DNA of 64,000 nt, from contig NZ_PGFZ01000007.1 of NCBI RefSeq assembly GCF_002923755.1, forward strand, positions 184,246-248,245, given 5' to 3'. Source of the stretch: Methylovulum psychrotolerans (GTDB taxonomy: Bacteria; Pseudomonadota; Gammaproteobacteria; Methylococcales; Methylomonadaceae). The notes beneath the pieces were generated by a model that saw only the letters and a list, made by a program, of their open reading frames with translations, did no database searches and was not told the origin of the DNA. Shown piece by piece: positions 25,219-33,193 of this stretch. Each line of letters begins with the position of its first letter. The first letter of the stretch is position 1. The translations under genes and the position numbers were made by a program.

Positions 25219-25641
25219 TTACTTTTCAAACCAGTTTTCAATATGAATGCCTGAAAAGTTTTTGAAGTCATCTGTGTTGCGCGTGACTAAAATTAGGTTG
25301 TGCGTATAGGCAATAGCGGCAATCATTGCGTCTATAAAAGCAGGGGGTTGCCCCATTTTTGTCAGCCTGGCGCGTTCGGAGGCGTGCCACTCGGCAGCCG
25401 CTTGGGTGTAGGGTAATAGGGTTAAGCCTGAGAGCAACAAATCTTGCAAATAGTTTTCCAATTGCTCCCGTTTACGGGAAACGGGTAAGCGTTGGCAGCC
25501 GAACAGTAGTTCATGCCACACGATAGTGGCACTGGCAATGCGGTGCCGATGCTGCTGTAGGCTTTGCATGACGTGCGAATGAGGATGCGCTCGCGTTGGT
25601 TCTGATAGGATATTGGTGTCGAGTAAATAAATGACGCTCAA
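25219..25641 (-). CDS. vapC: VapC-type PIN-domain toxin
   Basis: Ribonuclease toxin of a type II toxin-antitoxin pair, 140 residues. The PIN-domain acidic residues are in place: Asp8 in YLLDTNILSEP, Glu in VWHELLFG (about 44), Asp in AFIDAMIAAIA (about 104) and the late TRNTDDF block (about 120-126) followed by HIENWF. Family members cleave tRNA or rRNA with Mg2+. Its ATG overlaps the antitoxin stop (ATGA), typical of these modules. It looks functional. Confidence 0.88.
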   Translation of the reverse strand: MSVIYLLDTNILSEPTRAHPHSHVMQSLQQHRHRIASATIVWHELLFGCQRLPVSRKREQLENYLQDLLLSGLTLLPYTQAAAEWHASERARLTKMGQPPAFIDAMIAAIAYTHNLILVTRNTDDFKNFSGIHIENWFEK

Positions 25642-25886
25642 AGTTCAACCTCGCGCCCCATGGAGCGGTCACGCACATCTGCAAAAATATCCTCATCTTC
25701 AGGAAAATCAGCCGGATTCATTTGCTGCCGGAAACGCTGGATGGCCTGCCAGATGTCATTCTGTTCATTTACGGGATCGGCTTCGCGTACCGATATTTCG
25801 ACAGTTTTACCGCTAAATAATAATTTTAGGGCTTGCAAGAAGTTTTCATTCAACTCATCTGGCTCCAGCTTATAACGTGTTTGCAT
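25638..25886 (-). CDS. Antitoxin of the VapC module
   Basis: An 82-residue antitoxin gene directly upstream of and overlapping vapC. I chose the ATG at 25886 because AGGAGA lies eight bases before it; the longer open frame to 25958 runs through a large palindrome. The sequence MQTRYKLEPDELNENFLQALKLLFSGKTVEISV followed by an acidic C-terminal tail (PEDEDIFADVRDRS) fits a small DNA-binding N-terminus plus toxin-binding tail. The exact antitoxin fold class is not certain. Confidence 0.78.
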   Translation of the reverse strand: MQTRYKLEPDELNENFLQALKLLFSGKTVEISVREADPVNEQNDIWQAIQRFRQQMNPADFPEDEDIFADVRDRSMGREVEL

Positions 25887-25928
25887 AACGGTTTTCTCCT
25901 GTGCTATTGAATGTAGTGCTTTTATCTG

Positions 25929-25978
25929 TAAGTGGGTGTGCAAAAATTTTTTAACCACATTTTTTGCACACCCACTTA
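25929..25978. repeat. 18-bp perfect inverted repeat upstream of the antitoxin gene
   Basis: TAAGTGGGTGTGCAAAAA (25929-25946) and TTTTTGCACACCCACTTA (25961-25978) are perfect complements around a 14-base AT-rich loop. It lies 43 bases upstream of the antitoxin start, so autoregulation by the TA complex is a natural reading. The right arm also marks the exact left edge of the 250-bp duplicated tRNA-end segment, so it could instead be an insertion boundary. Confidence 0.6.
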
Positions 25979-26226
25979 TAGCGTAGCATTCATCAGGTCA
26001 GCTATCTTCAACAGAATCGCCAATTTACCACTATCAAGAGTTTAAACTAATTTCTTGGACACACAAAATAAAGTCCAGTTAAAAGGACGGGGTGAAAAAC
26101 GGCTAAGTTAATGATGCGATAATCACCCGCACCGGAGGCCGGACGCAAGGCAAAAAAAAGCCCTGCATATTTATGCAAGGCCTTCATTTACTTGGCTCCC
26201 CCAGACGGGTCCGAACCGCCGACTTA
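25975..26226. repeat. Direct repeat copy A with decayed tRNA-Asn 3' end
   Basis: About 250 bases, roughly 85-90% identical by eye to 26985-27229. It contains CGTAGCATTCATCAGGTC, CTATCAAGAGTTTAAA, GGACGGGGTGAAAAACGGC, CACCGGAGGCCGGACGCAAG, a terminator-like hairpin (26160-26181) and, at 26187-26223, the antisense of the last part of tRNA-Asn with several substitutions. It is the older displaced tRNA end left by a former integration. Confidence 0.75.
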
Positions 26227-26425
26227 TAAATTTTAATCTCTTGTAATGTCTGTCTTAATCTAGTTAAATAATTGATATTTAATATTAATTTATTGTTGTA
26301 CATTTCTCTGGCATTCTCTAAAATACCCTAATCGAAGGATGGCGTATGGCGTAATGGACATACCCCGCAAACCCACATAACCAAGACAAACCGGACGCAT
26401 AGCAATCCAAAAATAGGCCAATACC

Positions 26426-26638
26426 ATGAGCATCATCGCTGAAAAAATTTTTGCCGCCGTCAAAACCCTACCCGAACAACAGGCGGCGGAAGTGTTGGAT
26501 TTTGCCGAATTCTTACAAGCCAAAATGGCGCAACAGCCACACGGGAATAGGGAGAAGGCCTTGGCGACCTTGGATAGGTATCAGGGGCTTTACGATGGCG
26601 TGCCGTTTAATCGGGAAGAACTGCATGAACGCCCTTGA
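26426..26638 (+). CDS. VapB-like antitoxin (DUF2281-type)
   Basis: A 70-residue protein, MSIIAEKIFAAVKTLPEQQAAEVLDFAEFLQAKM, followed by a polar tail ending HERP. The LPEQQAAEVLDFAEFL pattern is typical of short antitoxins paired with PIN toxins. Its last codons overlap the start of a PIN-toxin gene that is broken, so it may be an orphan. It lies between the two 250-bp direct repeats. Confidence 0.7.
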   Translation: MSIIAEKIFAAVKTLPEQQAAEVLDFAEFLQAKMAQQPHGNREKALATLDRYQGLYDGVPFNREELHERP

Positions 26639-26952
26639 GTTTGCCGACACCAATATCGTGGTGTACGCCGTAGGCCACCCTTCTGAGCGACAGGCCAAAG
26701 CTAGGGCAATCCTTGCCGAAGGCCTGACCGTCAGTTCGCAAGTCATTAACGAAACCGTGAGCGTATTATCCCGTGAACGGGCAAACCATCCGTAAGGCCA
26801 TTGGCCTGACACGCCGCCATCAGCTTTCCCATTGGGATTCGCTGATCGTGGCGGCGGCCTTGTTGGCAGGCTGTGAAATCCTGTATTCGCAGGATATGCA
26901 GCACGGGCAAGTCTTTGATGGGCAGCTTAAAGTGGTCAATCCATTTGTTTGA
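26625..26952 (+). pseudogene. Broken VapC-type PIN toxin
   Basis: It begins at ATG 26625 inside the antitoxin gene: MNALEFADTNIVVYAVGHPSE has the first PIN Asp (FADTNI), then EVINET-like QVINETVSVLSRE with the expected Glu, and a stop at about 26793. The C-terminal PIN part HWDSLIVAAALLAGCEILYSQDMQHGQVFDG is present but in another frame, ending at 26952. The two halves add up to about 108 residues against 130-140 for the family, so a short internal deletion caused the frameshift. Inactive as a toxin. Confidence 0.75.
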
Positions 26953-26984
26953 ACGCCACCACTGATGTTAGGTTAGGACTATTG

Positions 26985-27239
26985 CTTATAACGTAGCATT
27001 CATCAGGTCGGCTGTATTCAACAGTATAGCCCATTTGCTGCTATCAAGAGTTTAAATGATCTTCTTGGGCGCACAAAATAAAGGACGGGGTGAAAAACGG
27101 CTAAGTTAATGATGCGATAATCACTCGCACCGGAGGCCGGACGCAAGGCAAAAAAAAAGCCCTGCATAATTCATGCAGGGCCTTCATTTACTTGGCTCCC
27201 CCGGACGGGCTCGAACCGCCGACCTAGTGATTAACAGTC
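26985..27239. repeat. Direct repeat copy B ending in attL
   Basis: Second copy of the 250-bp segment described at 25975-26226. It lacks a short insertion present in copy A and has a perfect terminator hairpin (GCCCTGCAT 27159-27167 / ATGCAGGGC 27173-27181, A-run before it so active on the minus strand). It ends in an intact tRNA-Asn 3' segment. This is the natural downstream flank of tRNA-Asn, displaced by the 6.9-kb element. Confidence 0.78.
27187..27239. repeat. attL (53-bp att repeat)
   Basis: Identical to 33990-34042. It contains the tRNA 3' half from CCA back through the T-arm and variable loop to the anticodon stem (antisense, starting cttggctcccccgg). It ends at the anticodon region, a common crossover site for tyrosine integrases. 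After it the sequence diverges from the tRNA. Confidence 0.88.
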
Positions 27240-27310
27240 TAATGAAGTCAAAAAACCACCATAAACCGCAACAACACATAACAATTAAATCAAAGGGTTA
27301 TTAAAATTTG

Positions 27311-27340
27311 TTATTGCCGTTTACTGCCATTTATTGCCTG
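27311..27340. repeat. Three 10-bp tandem repeats near attL
   Basis: TTATTGCCGT, TTACTGCCAT and TTATTGCCTG follow each other without gaps, in phase with the DNA helix, 72 bases inside attL. They are candidates for integrase arm sites or excisionase sites. Confidence 0.5.
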
Positions 27341-27351
27341 TTTTTATAGCC

Positions 27352-27372
27352 AACTGCGACAAAATTGCGACA
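27352..27372. repeat. 21-bp repeat, left end copy
   Basis: A 21-base sequence starting AACTGCGAC and containing TGCGACAAAA-TTGCGACA, itself a direct repeat. An identical copy occurs at 33918-33938 near the other end of the element in the same orientation, so it is probably an integrase or excisionase arm-binding site. Confidence 0.6.
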
Positions 27373-27515
27373 AAGAATTATAATGCAAGCCTAGAAAAAA
27401 CGCGGGCTTGAGGGTGCTACCAACACCGACAAGCCCTAACCAAAACTTAACAGACAGGGTTAAGCATGGCTGGCTTGATTATATCAAACGCCACTGCTCC
27501 CTATGGAGTAATTGC

Positions 27516-28583
27516 ATGGCAACCATCAAAGAACGTACCGCTAAAGACGGAACCCCCCGCTATACGGCTGAGGTTCGCTTAAAAGGCTATCCGGCACAAA
27601 CGGCAACCTTTAAACATAAGACCAAGGCTAAAAAATGGATTCAAGACACTGAGTCTGCAATCAGGGAAGGGCGGCATTTTAAAACCACCGAAGCAAAAAA
27701 ACACACCTTGGCGGATTTAGCAGACAGGTACATCAAAGACGTTTTGCCAAAAAAGCCTAAGCAAGCTGTTAGACAAAAACAGCAGATGGAATGGTGGAAG
27801 GAACAAATAGGCGTTTATCTGTTATCTGATGTAACCCCTGCTTTAATCGGGCAATGCCGCGATGAATTAGCCGCTGGTACAACATGCCGTGGCACACAGC
27901 GAAGCCCTGCCACTGTAGTTCGCTACATGGCGGCGTTAAGCAGTGCGTTTACGGAGGCGGTAAAGGAATGGGGGTGGCTGGAAGATTCACCTATGCGGAA
28001 AGTTACCAAGCCCACCGAATCAGATGGACGAGTCCGCTGTCTGGACGATGACGAACGCGCCAGATTATTGGCCGCTTGCCAAGCTTCCAGCAACAAACAG
28101 CTTTACCTATGCGTGATATTGGCCTTATCCACCGGAATGCGGCAAGCTGAACTGATGGGTTTGAAATGGCCGGATGTGAACCTTAAAGACGGTTTTCTCA
28201 TTTTGCACAAAACCAAAAACGGTACACGGCGGCGGGTTCCTTTGGCAGGGCATGGGCTGGAACTGTTGCGTGAATACGGCAAAGTTAGGCGGCTAGATAC
28301 CTCGCTATTATTCCCAAGCAATATAGACCCGCTGAAACCATTGGATTTACGCACCCCTTGGGAAACGGCTCTAAGACGCGCCGAAATAGAGGATTTTAAA
28401 TGGCATGACCTACGCCATTGCACCGCGTCTTATCTTGCCATGAACGGCGCGAGCTTGGCCGAAATAGCCGAAGTGTTGGGGCATAAGACCCTTGCGATGG
28501 TGAAACGGTACGCCCATTTGTCGGATGGGCATGTAAGCAATGTGGTTGCCTCAATGAACGCCAAAATATTCGGGGGCGTGTGA
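27516..28583 (+). CDS. int: Tyrosine site-specific integrase
   Basis: Integrase of the element, 355 residues from the ATG at 27516, where GGAG lies eight bases upstream. N-terminal arm-binding region (ATIKERTAKDGTPRYTAEVRLKG), core-binding domain (about 60-165), then the catalytic domain: Arg in STGMRQAELMGLKW (about 209), Lys in HKTKNGTRRRVPL, HDLRH (about 297-301) with the second Arg, GHKTLAMVKRYAHL with His (about 322) and nucleophile Tyr (about 333). All catalytic residues are present. It is read inward from attL and overlaps the next gene by one base. Confidence 0.93.
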   Translation: MATIKERTAKDGTPRYTAEVRLKGYPAQTATFKHKTKAKKWIQDTESAIREGRHFKTTEAKKHTLADLADRYIKDVLPKKPKQAVRQKQQMEWWKEQIGVYLLSDVTPALIGQCRDELAAGTTCRGTQRSPATVVRYMAALSSAFTEAVKEWGWLEDSPMRKVTKPTESDGRVRCLDDDERARLLAACQASSNKQLYLCVILALSTGMRQAELMGLKWPDVNLKDGFLILHKTKNGTRRRVPLAGHGLELLREYGKVRRLDTSLLFPSNIDPLKPLDLRTPWETALRRAEIEDFKWHDLRHCTASYLAMNGASLAEIAEVLGHKTLAMVKRYAHLSDGHVSNVVASMNAKIFGGV

Positions 28584-29890
28584 TGGCTATCAGTATGTTA
28601 CCGCCACAATTGACGCTTGAAGAAAAGGCATTGCGTAAAAAACTGGATGATAGGTTAAGCATCAAAGATATTGCCACCTTGCGCTACAGGGGCAACCAAA
28701 AATTGATCGACGACTACGCTTTTGAGATAGCGGAGGCTTGTTTGAAGCCGATGGGTATTGATTATTTTCACGAGGTGCGCCATTTTGATTGGCGGTGGCT
28801 GTGCGAACACCCCGAACACAAGTTGCAGTTATTGTGTCCACTTGTAGGCTGTGATGATATTAAACATTTTTCTTTTAATCCTGAACGCGAACTGGACGAA
28901 TTGCAGTTATTGTTACCGCTTGTTGGCCGTGATGAGCTAAAACATCTTGTCTCTGAGAGTGACCTCTGTTCACCATTTGCCTTGGAAAGCGAATGGGAGG
29001 GAGACACGCACCCCATGCCTGCCTTTAAATACAATGACACCTTATCGAGATATAAAAGGTTTTACTGTAACAATCGTGGGGAAAATGGCCGTGATTCAGA
29101 CGCTTTTACTAAATATCGGTGGGCTTATGCCAATGACGGACGGTGCAAGGTTTCAGCAAAAGAGTTTAAAAAATGGCTGGTTTCAAAACATGGCTGGCCT
29201 TTGCCACCCGATTGCTTGCTTAACAATTGGTTTGGGGCGGAGGCAATCCCTAAAGCTGATTTGATGCGGGTTAGTTATTACGGAGCCGGAACGTTAGTTT
29301 ATACGGAATACTGGATAGGAAGTCCTGAAGGAATCCGCACCGAAATGAGGCAAGGGGTGCGGAATGCCATTTATACATTATCACTTTCTGATGAGAAAAT
29401 GTTAAGGGATGCTGGCAGAGTCAAAACAGCCCGTATTTTTCCAGAACACGGGGGCGGCCAATTATCGGAAAAAACTTTTGTTCACTTTGAATTAGACGAG
29501 CCGCATACTTTTACTGTTGCTGATATTGTTCAAGAAAACAATGGGTCGATAACAGAAGCAGTGAGGAATGGTGTTGCGATAACTCAAACCGTTAGCGACA
29601 CAGGTAAAACTAAAAAGCCTAAATACCTAATTCCAAAAAAGCGTGACACTAACGAGCTATTAATCCTTATTTATAATATGTTTGAGTCTTATGGCCTAAA
29701 AGATGGAGACGAACGCGGAAAACACTCTGCCAAAACAGCTTGGGGCGAATTGGTTGCCAGTAAATTTAAAGATGGTTTGATAAGAAATATTGAAGGAGAA
29801 CGAAAGTCGGCAATCATTACGCTTAACGGCGGTACGGAAGTGGATTTTGACACGTTTTTACGGACATATAATCGGCGATTCAAGGCTTAA
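28583..29890 (+). CDS. Element-encoded protein of unknown function with internal duplication
   Basis: A 435-residue soluble protein translationally coupled to the integrase (TGATG). I do not recognise the family. An internal tandem duplication is clear at about 90-125: LQLLCPLVGCDDIKHF and LQLLLPLVGRDELKHL. The middle part (KYRWAYANDGRCKVSAKEFKKWLVSKHGWPLPPDCLLNNW) and the C-terminal region (IPKKRDTNELLILIYNMFESYGLKDGDERGKHSAKTAWGELVASKFKDG) look like DNA-binding or regulatory modules of mobile elements. It may be a regulator or the element's cargo; function cannot be stated. Confidence 0.75.
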   Translation: MAISMLPPQLTLEEKALRKKLDDRLSIKDIATLRYRGNQKLIDDYAFEIAEACLKPMGIDYFHEVRHFDWRWLCEHPEHKLQLLCPLVGCDDIKHFSFNPERELDELQLLLPLVGRDELKHLVSESDLCSPFALESEWEGDTHPMPAFKYNDTLSRYKRFYCNNRGENGRDSDAFTKYRWAYANDGRCKVSAKEFKKWLVSKHGWPLPPDCLLNNWFGAEAIPKADLMRVSYYGAGTLVYTEYWIGSPEGIRTEMRQGVRNAIYTLSLSDEKMLRDAGRVKTARIFPEHGGGQLSEKTFVHFELDEPHTFTVADIVQENNGSITEAVRNGVAITQTVSDTGKTKKPKYLIPKKRDTNELLILIYNMFESYGLKDGDERGKHSAKTAWGELVASKFKDGLIRNIEGERKSAIITLNGGTEVDFDTFLRTYNRRFKA

Positions 29891-29901
29891 ACTCTAAACA
29901 C

Positions 29902-29930
29902 AAAAAAACCGACTTAATGTCGGTTTTTTT
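29902..29930. terminator. Bidirectional Rho-independent terminator
   Basis: ACCGAC (29908-29913), loop TTAAT, GTCGGT (29919-29924), preceded by seven A and followed by seven T. It lies 18 bases after the 435-residue gene, so it ends the integrase transcript, and can stop opposing transcription too. Confidence 0.88.
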
Positions 29931-30083
29931 ATGCCAAAAAGAACGCTAAGCGACACTAATAACGCACTAATGGCAACTAACAGGCACTAAGAACATATTA
30001 AAAATCATCTATTTATACTGGCAACATCATTGGCGACAACAGCTAATGACAAACCTTATCAGTCAATAAATGATGGTGAACTT

Positions 30084-30326
30084 ATGAACGAACAAAGCAA
30101 TTTATCAACTGAACAGCAAGCGACCTTATACAGTTACTTAACGGTCAATCAGTTTTGTGAAAAACACAAAGCTTTCAAGATTGGCGGGGTTAGGAGCCAG
30201 ATATTCAACCAAGAAACCAACGGCCTAAAAAAATCTGGCGCGATTGTCCGCAATGGGCGGCGTGTCCTTATCAATGAGCCAAAATATTTCACTTGGCTGG
30301 AATTAGGCAATCAAGGAGGCAAATAA
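30084..30326 (+). CDS. Small DNA-binding protein, excisionase-like
   Basis: An 80-residue protein from ATG 30084 (GGTGA upstream); the frame is open 18 codons further. LYSYLTVNQFCEKHKAFKIGGVRSQIFN followed by SGAIVRNGRRVLINEPKYFTWLE has the layout of MerR/AlpA-like winged-helix proteins that act as excisionases or transcription switches in P4-like elements. It opens the replication operon of the element. The next gene starts within its stop codon (TAATG). Confidence 0.62.
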   Translation: MNEQSNLSTEQQATLYSYLTVNQFCEKHKAFKIGGVRSQIFNQETNGLKKSGAIVRNGRRVLINEPKYFTWLELGNQGGK

Positions 30327-30757
30327 TGATTGTCTCTCAAGTTATCCGCGATAACCGCCGCCATATCACCCGCGCCGATTACAACGACACCAAACCCCTG
30401 TTAGGTTCGGAAAACGCGCTTCTTCCTAAGGTTTGCAGCCTTCAAGCAAGGGCGTTAAGGCGAATGCTACCGACTGGCTTAACGCTATCCCACCGTGAAT
30501 TTGATTCTGCATCTTGCAGCTACCGCTTGGGCGGTTATATCGACAAGTTACGCGATAAGGGGTGGCCGATTGTAAATCATGACGAAACGGCATTAACACA
30601 AGATATTGTACGCCGCACCGCAACCTTTACCCGTTACGAACTGTTTGCAGAATTCACGCCGGAATTGGCGGAGAGGGTGGCGGCATTTTGTAAGGCCGTT
30701 GATAGTCTTGAAGCGAGGGCGGCGGCAACCGCCCAAGCAAAGAGGGGTAAGCAATGA
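30326..30757 (+). CDS. Winged-helix protein of the element
   Basis: A 143-residue protein with a strong ribosome site (AAGGAGG, six bases before the ATG at 30326). The central part DSASCSYRLGGYIDKLRDKGWPIVNHDE is a helix-turn-helix/wing pattern seen in many phage and plasmid proteins, with a helical C-terminal tail (LAERVAAFCKAVDSLEARAAATAQAK). A role in replication initiation or regulation is inferred from its place before the primase gene. Confidence 0.65.
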   Translation: MIVSQVIRDNRRHITRADYNDTKPLLGSENALLPKVCSLQARALRRMLPTGLTLSHREFDSASCSYRLGGYIDKLRDKGWPIVNHDETALTQDIVRRTATFTRYELFAEFTPELAERVAAFCKAVDSLEARAAATAQAKRGKQ

Positions 30758-30852
30758 AACTTAGACAGCAGGGCTATATTAAACGTATGGCCCTTAATTT
30801 AAAAGCGGATTTTATCCGCCTAACCGTTTGGCTATTGATGGCTAAGGGGTAA
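30754..30852 (+). CDS. Possible 32-residue peptide gene
   Basis: MKLRQQGYIKRMALNLKADF then IRLTVWLLMAKG. Its ATG overlaps the previous stop (ATGA), AGAGGGG lies nine bases upstream, and its stop TAA is two bases before the ATG of the primase gene, exactly filling the gap. It is basic and amphipathic. It could be only a translation-coupling leader. Confidence 0.4.
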   Translation: MKLRQQGYIKRMALNLKADFIRLTVWLLMAKG

Positions 30853-30854
30853 TT

Positions 30855-32930
30855 ATGGACAGCAAACTTGCCGCGTTATGCGCGGCGGGTTTGTCGCTGG
30901 TGGCAATCCCACCGATTAACGGCAAGCCCACCAAAGCCCCCCGAAAAGGCTGGAACAGGCCGCGTAGCCCTGAAAACCCGAATGGCTACTCTAGCAGCCC
31001 CGATGCTTTTATTGGTTGTGACGACTATAATTTTGGCCTATATCACAGCGCAAGCGGCACGTTAGCCCTTGACTTGGATGATGTGGAACTGACACTTAAG
31101 GGGTTTAATGAACTGACCGACAACCAACCCCAAGACTGGTTAGAAAATGAAAACCGCCTCGAAATCAAAAGCTCCAAGGCCAACAGGGGCAAACTGATTT
31201 TTAAGCTTCCCCAAGGCTTTGCATGGCCGAATTTACAGCAATTTAAATCCCAAGGCGTGATGGTGTTTGAATTGCGTTGTGGCAATTGCCAAGACGTGAT
31301 TTTAGGGCGACACCCCGAAGGCGGCAATTATGAGCTGATAGGCGACCCCGCGAATATCCCGCCGGCCCCTGATGTGTTGCTGGACATACTACAGCACCCG
31401 GCAGACTGGAAAAAGTGCTTTGATTCTGTCCTAGGTATCGGCACGAAACCGCCCAAAGCCGCGCCACGACAGCCAAGGCAAGGCGAAAATATAGCGGGTA
31501 TGCGTGACCCCATAAGGGGATTTAACCAAGCTTTTAGCGTGGATGCCGTGCTTGTCCGCAACGGTTACAAGCCCGCCGGAAAAGACCGATACATCAGGCC
31601 GGGCAGCGGATCGAAAGCACCCGGCGCGGTGATTATGCGCAATTGTGCCGATGGCGTGGAACGCGTCTATTCCCACAGCGGCGATGACCTTAACGATGGT
31701 TTTGCCCATGACGCTTTCGATTGTTCCCGTTTGCTGGAACACGGCGGCGATTGGGCGGCGGCGTTAAGGTGGAATGCTGACATAACCAAACACAACCAAC
31801 GGCTCTTTATGCAAGAACAGGCCAAAGACGCGCCACAATCACAAGGGGAAGGAAGCCCAAAGCCACCCTTTACCCTTGCCCAATTTTCCCTAAAAGGTCG
31901 TTCCAACGAAATGGAGAAAAAAATGTTAGCCGATAAATTTGTCTTAGGCCATATTGCCATTTATGGGCAGGCCACCGCCATTTACGCCAAACCCAACACG
32001 GGTAAAACCTTGCTTACCCTTTGGTTGCTTATCCAAGCTATCGGGGAGGGGGCCATTGAAGGCGCGGATATTTTTTATATTAACGCCGATGACGATTACA
32101 AGGGCTTGGTTGAAAAGCTAAAGCTGGCTGAACGGCATGGTTTCCACATGCTTGCGCCGGGGCATGGCGGCTTTGACACCAAGGCGTTTTTGCTCTATGT
32201 CCAAACGATGATTAAGGAAGACACCGCCCACGGGCAAATTATCATCCTCGACACGCTGAAAAAATTCACCGATTTGATGGACAAAAAAACCTCCACCGAA
32301 TTTATGCGCGTAGGTAGGGCGTTTGTCGCCAACGGCGGCACGTTGATTTTATTGGCGCATACCAATAAGAACCGTGACGGAGAGGGCAAGGTGGTTTTTG
32401 GCGGCACGTCCGATATTGTGGACGACGTTGATTGCGCCTATACGCTGGACGAGGTGGGCAGCGCACAGGGCAAAAAAAGCGTGTTGTTTGAGAATATCAA
32501 GGCGCGGGGCGATGTTGACAGCGAGGCGGGTTACACCTACTCGACCGCACAGGGGCAAACCTATGAACAGCGGTTAAACTCAATCGAATCGCTGGACAAG
32601 ACCACGGCGGAACAGGCCAAACAGGAACGCCGGACAAATGAGCAAATGGAAAAAGACCGGCCCGTTATCAGTGCCATACTGGAAGCCCTCGAACAGGGCG
32701 ACACCCTCAAAACCGACTTGGTGGACGACGCGCACCGGAACGGCGGCTTTAGCAAGGCACAGGTTAACAAGGTGCTTGCCGCCTACACGGGCAGCGATTA
32801 CGGCAAAGGCCACCGCTGGTATATCGTGCCGGGTAACAGAAACGCCAAAACCTATTCGGCCTTGGATCAGGGGCGGGGCGGACAAACAACGGCGGACGAA
32901 TACCGCGCCGCCACACAGGGCGGACACTGA
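30855..32930 (+). CDS. Primase-polymerase / RecA-like helicase fusion
   Basis: Replication protein of the element, 691 residues. The N-terminal bifunctional primase-polymerase (Prim-Pol) type domain has the metal-binding LALDLDD (about 70-76) and the ELRCGNCQDVILGRHPEGGNYELIG block (about 138-162). The C-terminal AAA_25/RepA-like helicase domain has Walker A KPNTGKTLLTLW (about 378-389), Walker B IIILDTLKKF (about 461-470) and LLAHTNKNRDGEGKVVFGGTSDIVDDVD. The final 90 residues may be a winged helix (DDAHRNGGFSKAQVNKVL). This architecture is common in phage satellites and small integrative elements and implies self-replication from a nearby origin. Confidence 0.85.
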   Translation: MDSKLAALCAAGLSLVAIPPINGKPTKAPRKGWNRPRSPENPNGYSSSPDAFIGCDDYNFGLYHSASGTLALDLDDVELTLKGFNELTDNQPQDWLENENRLEIKSSKANRGKLIFKLPQGFAWPNLQQFKSQGVMVFELRCGNCQDVILGRHPEGGNYELIGDPANIPPAPDVLLDILQHPADWKKCFDSVLGIGTKPPKAAPRQPRQGENIAGMRDPIRGFNQAFSVDAVLVRNGYKPAGKDRYIRPGSGSKAPGAVIMRNCADGVERVYSHSGDDLNDGFAHDAFDCSRLLEHGGDWAAALRWNADITKHNQRLFMQEQAKDAPQSQGEGSPKPPFTLAQFSLKGRSNEMEKKMLADKFVLGHIAIYGQATAIYAKPNTGKTLLTLWLLIQAIGEGAIEGADIFYINADDDYKGLVEKLKLAERHGFHMLAPGHGGFDTKAFLLYVQTMIKEDTAHGQIIILDTLKKFTDLMDKKTSTEFMRVGRAFVANGGTLILLAHTNKNRDGEGKVVFGGTSDIVDDVDCAYTLDEVGSAQGKKSVLFENIKARGDVDSEAGYTYSTAQGQTYEQRLNSIESLDKTTAEQAKQERRTNEQMEKDRPVISAILEALEQGDTLKTDLVDDAHRNGGFSKAQVNKVLAAYTGSDYGKGHRWYIVPGNRNAKTYSALDQGRGGQTTADEYRAATQGGH

Positions 32931-33121
32931 AAAATAGGGGGGGTGTCTGAAAAACTGAAAAATTGGAAAACTGAAAACGGGATTTACTGATTTTAGCCAG
33001 TCTTGGGGCGTGTTCATGCCCTACAGGCCGCGCCGTTGCTTAAACCGTCTAAACTTTCTAAAAATGCTAATTATCCTAAACTTTCTAATTTTTTAACTTT
33101 CAGACACACCCCCCCTATTTT
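32931..33121. repeat. Origin-like segment: G-tract inverted repeats around AT-rich iterons
   Basis: AAAATAGGGGGGGTGTCTGA (32931-32950) is repeated inverted at 33098-33121 with two extra bases. Inside are two 13-bp direct repeats CTAAACTTTCTAA (33049-33061 and 33076-33088, 27 bases apart) in an AT-rich stretch. It directly follows the primase-helicase gene. It looks like a replication origin, but this is inference. Confidence 0.5.
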
Positions 33122-33193
33122 GCAAGACAGCTAAAAAACCACTTTTTTAACCCGCCTATAGGGAATGACAGGCGGCTTTCGGAGATATAAAAA

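Noticed and set aside
26187-26226. Additional tRNA-Asn gene in repeat copy A
   Set aside because: Only the 3' portion is present, with substitutions; no D-arm, anticodon arm or 5' acceptor strand. It is an integration scar.
27187-27239. Second complete tRNA-Asn at attL
   Set aside because: The sequence departs from the tRNA right after the anticodon stem; only the att core is duplicated.
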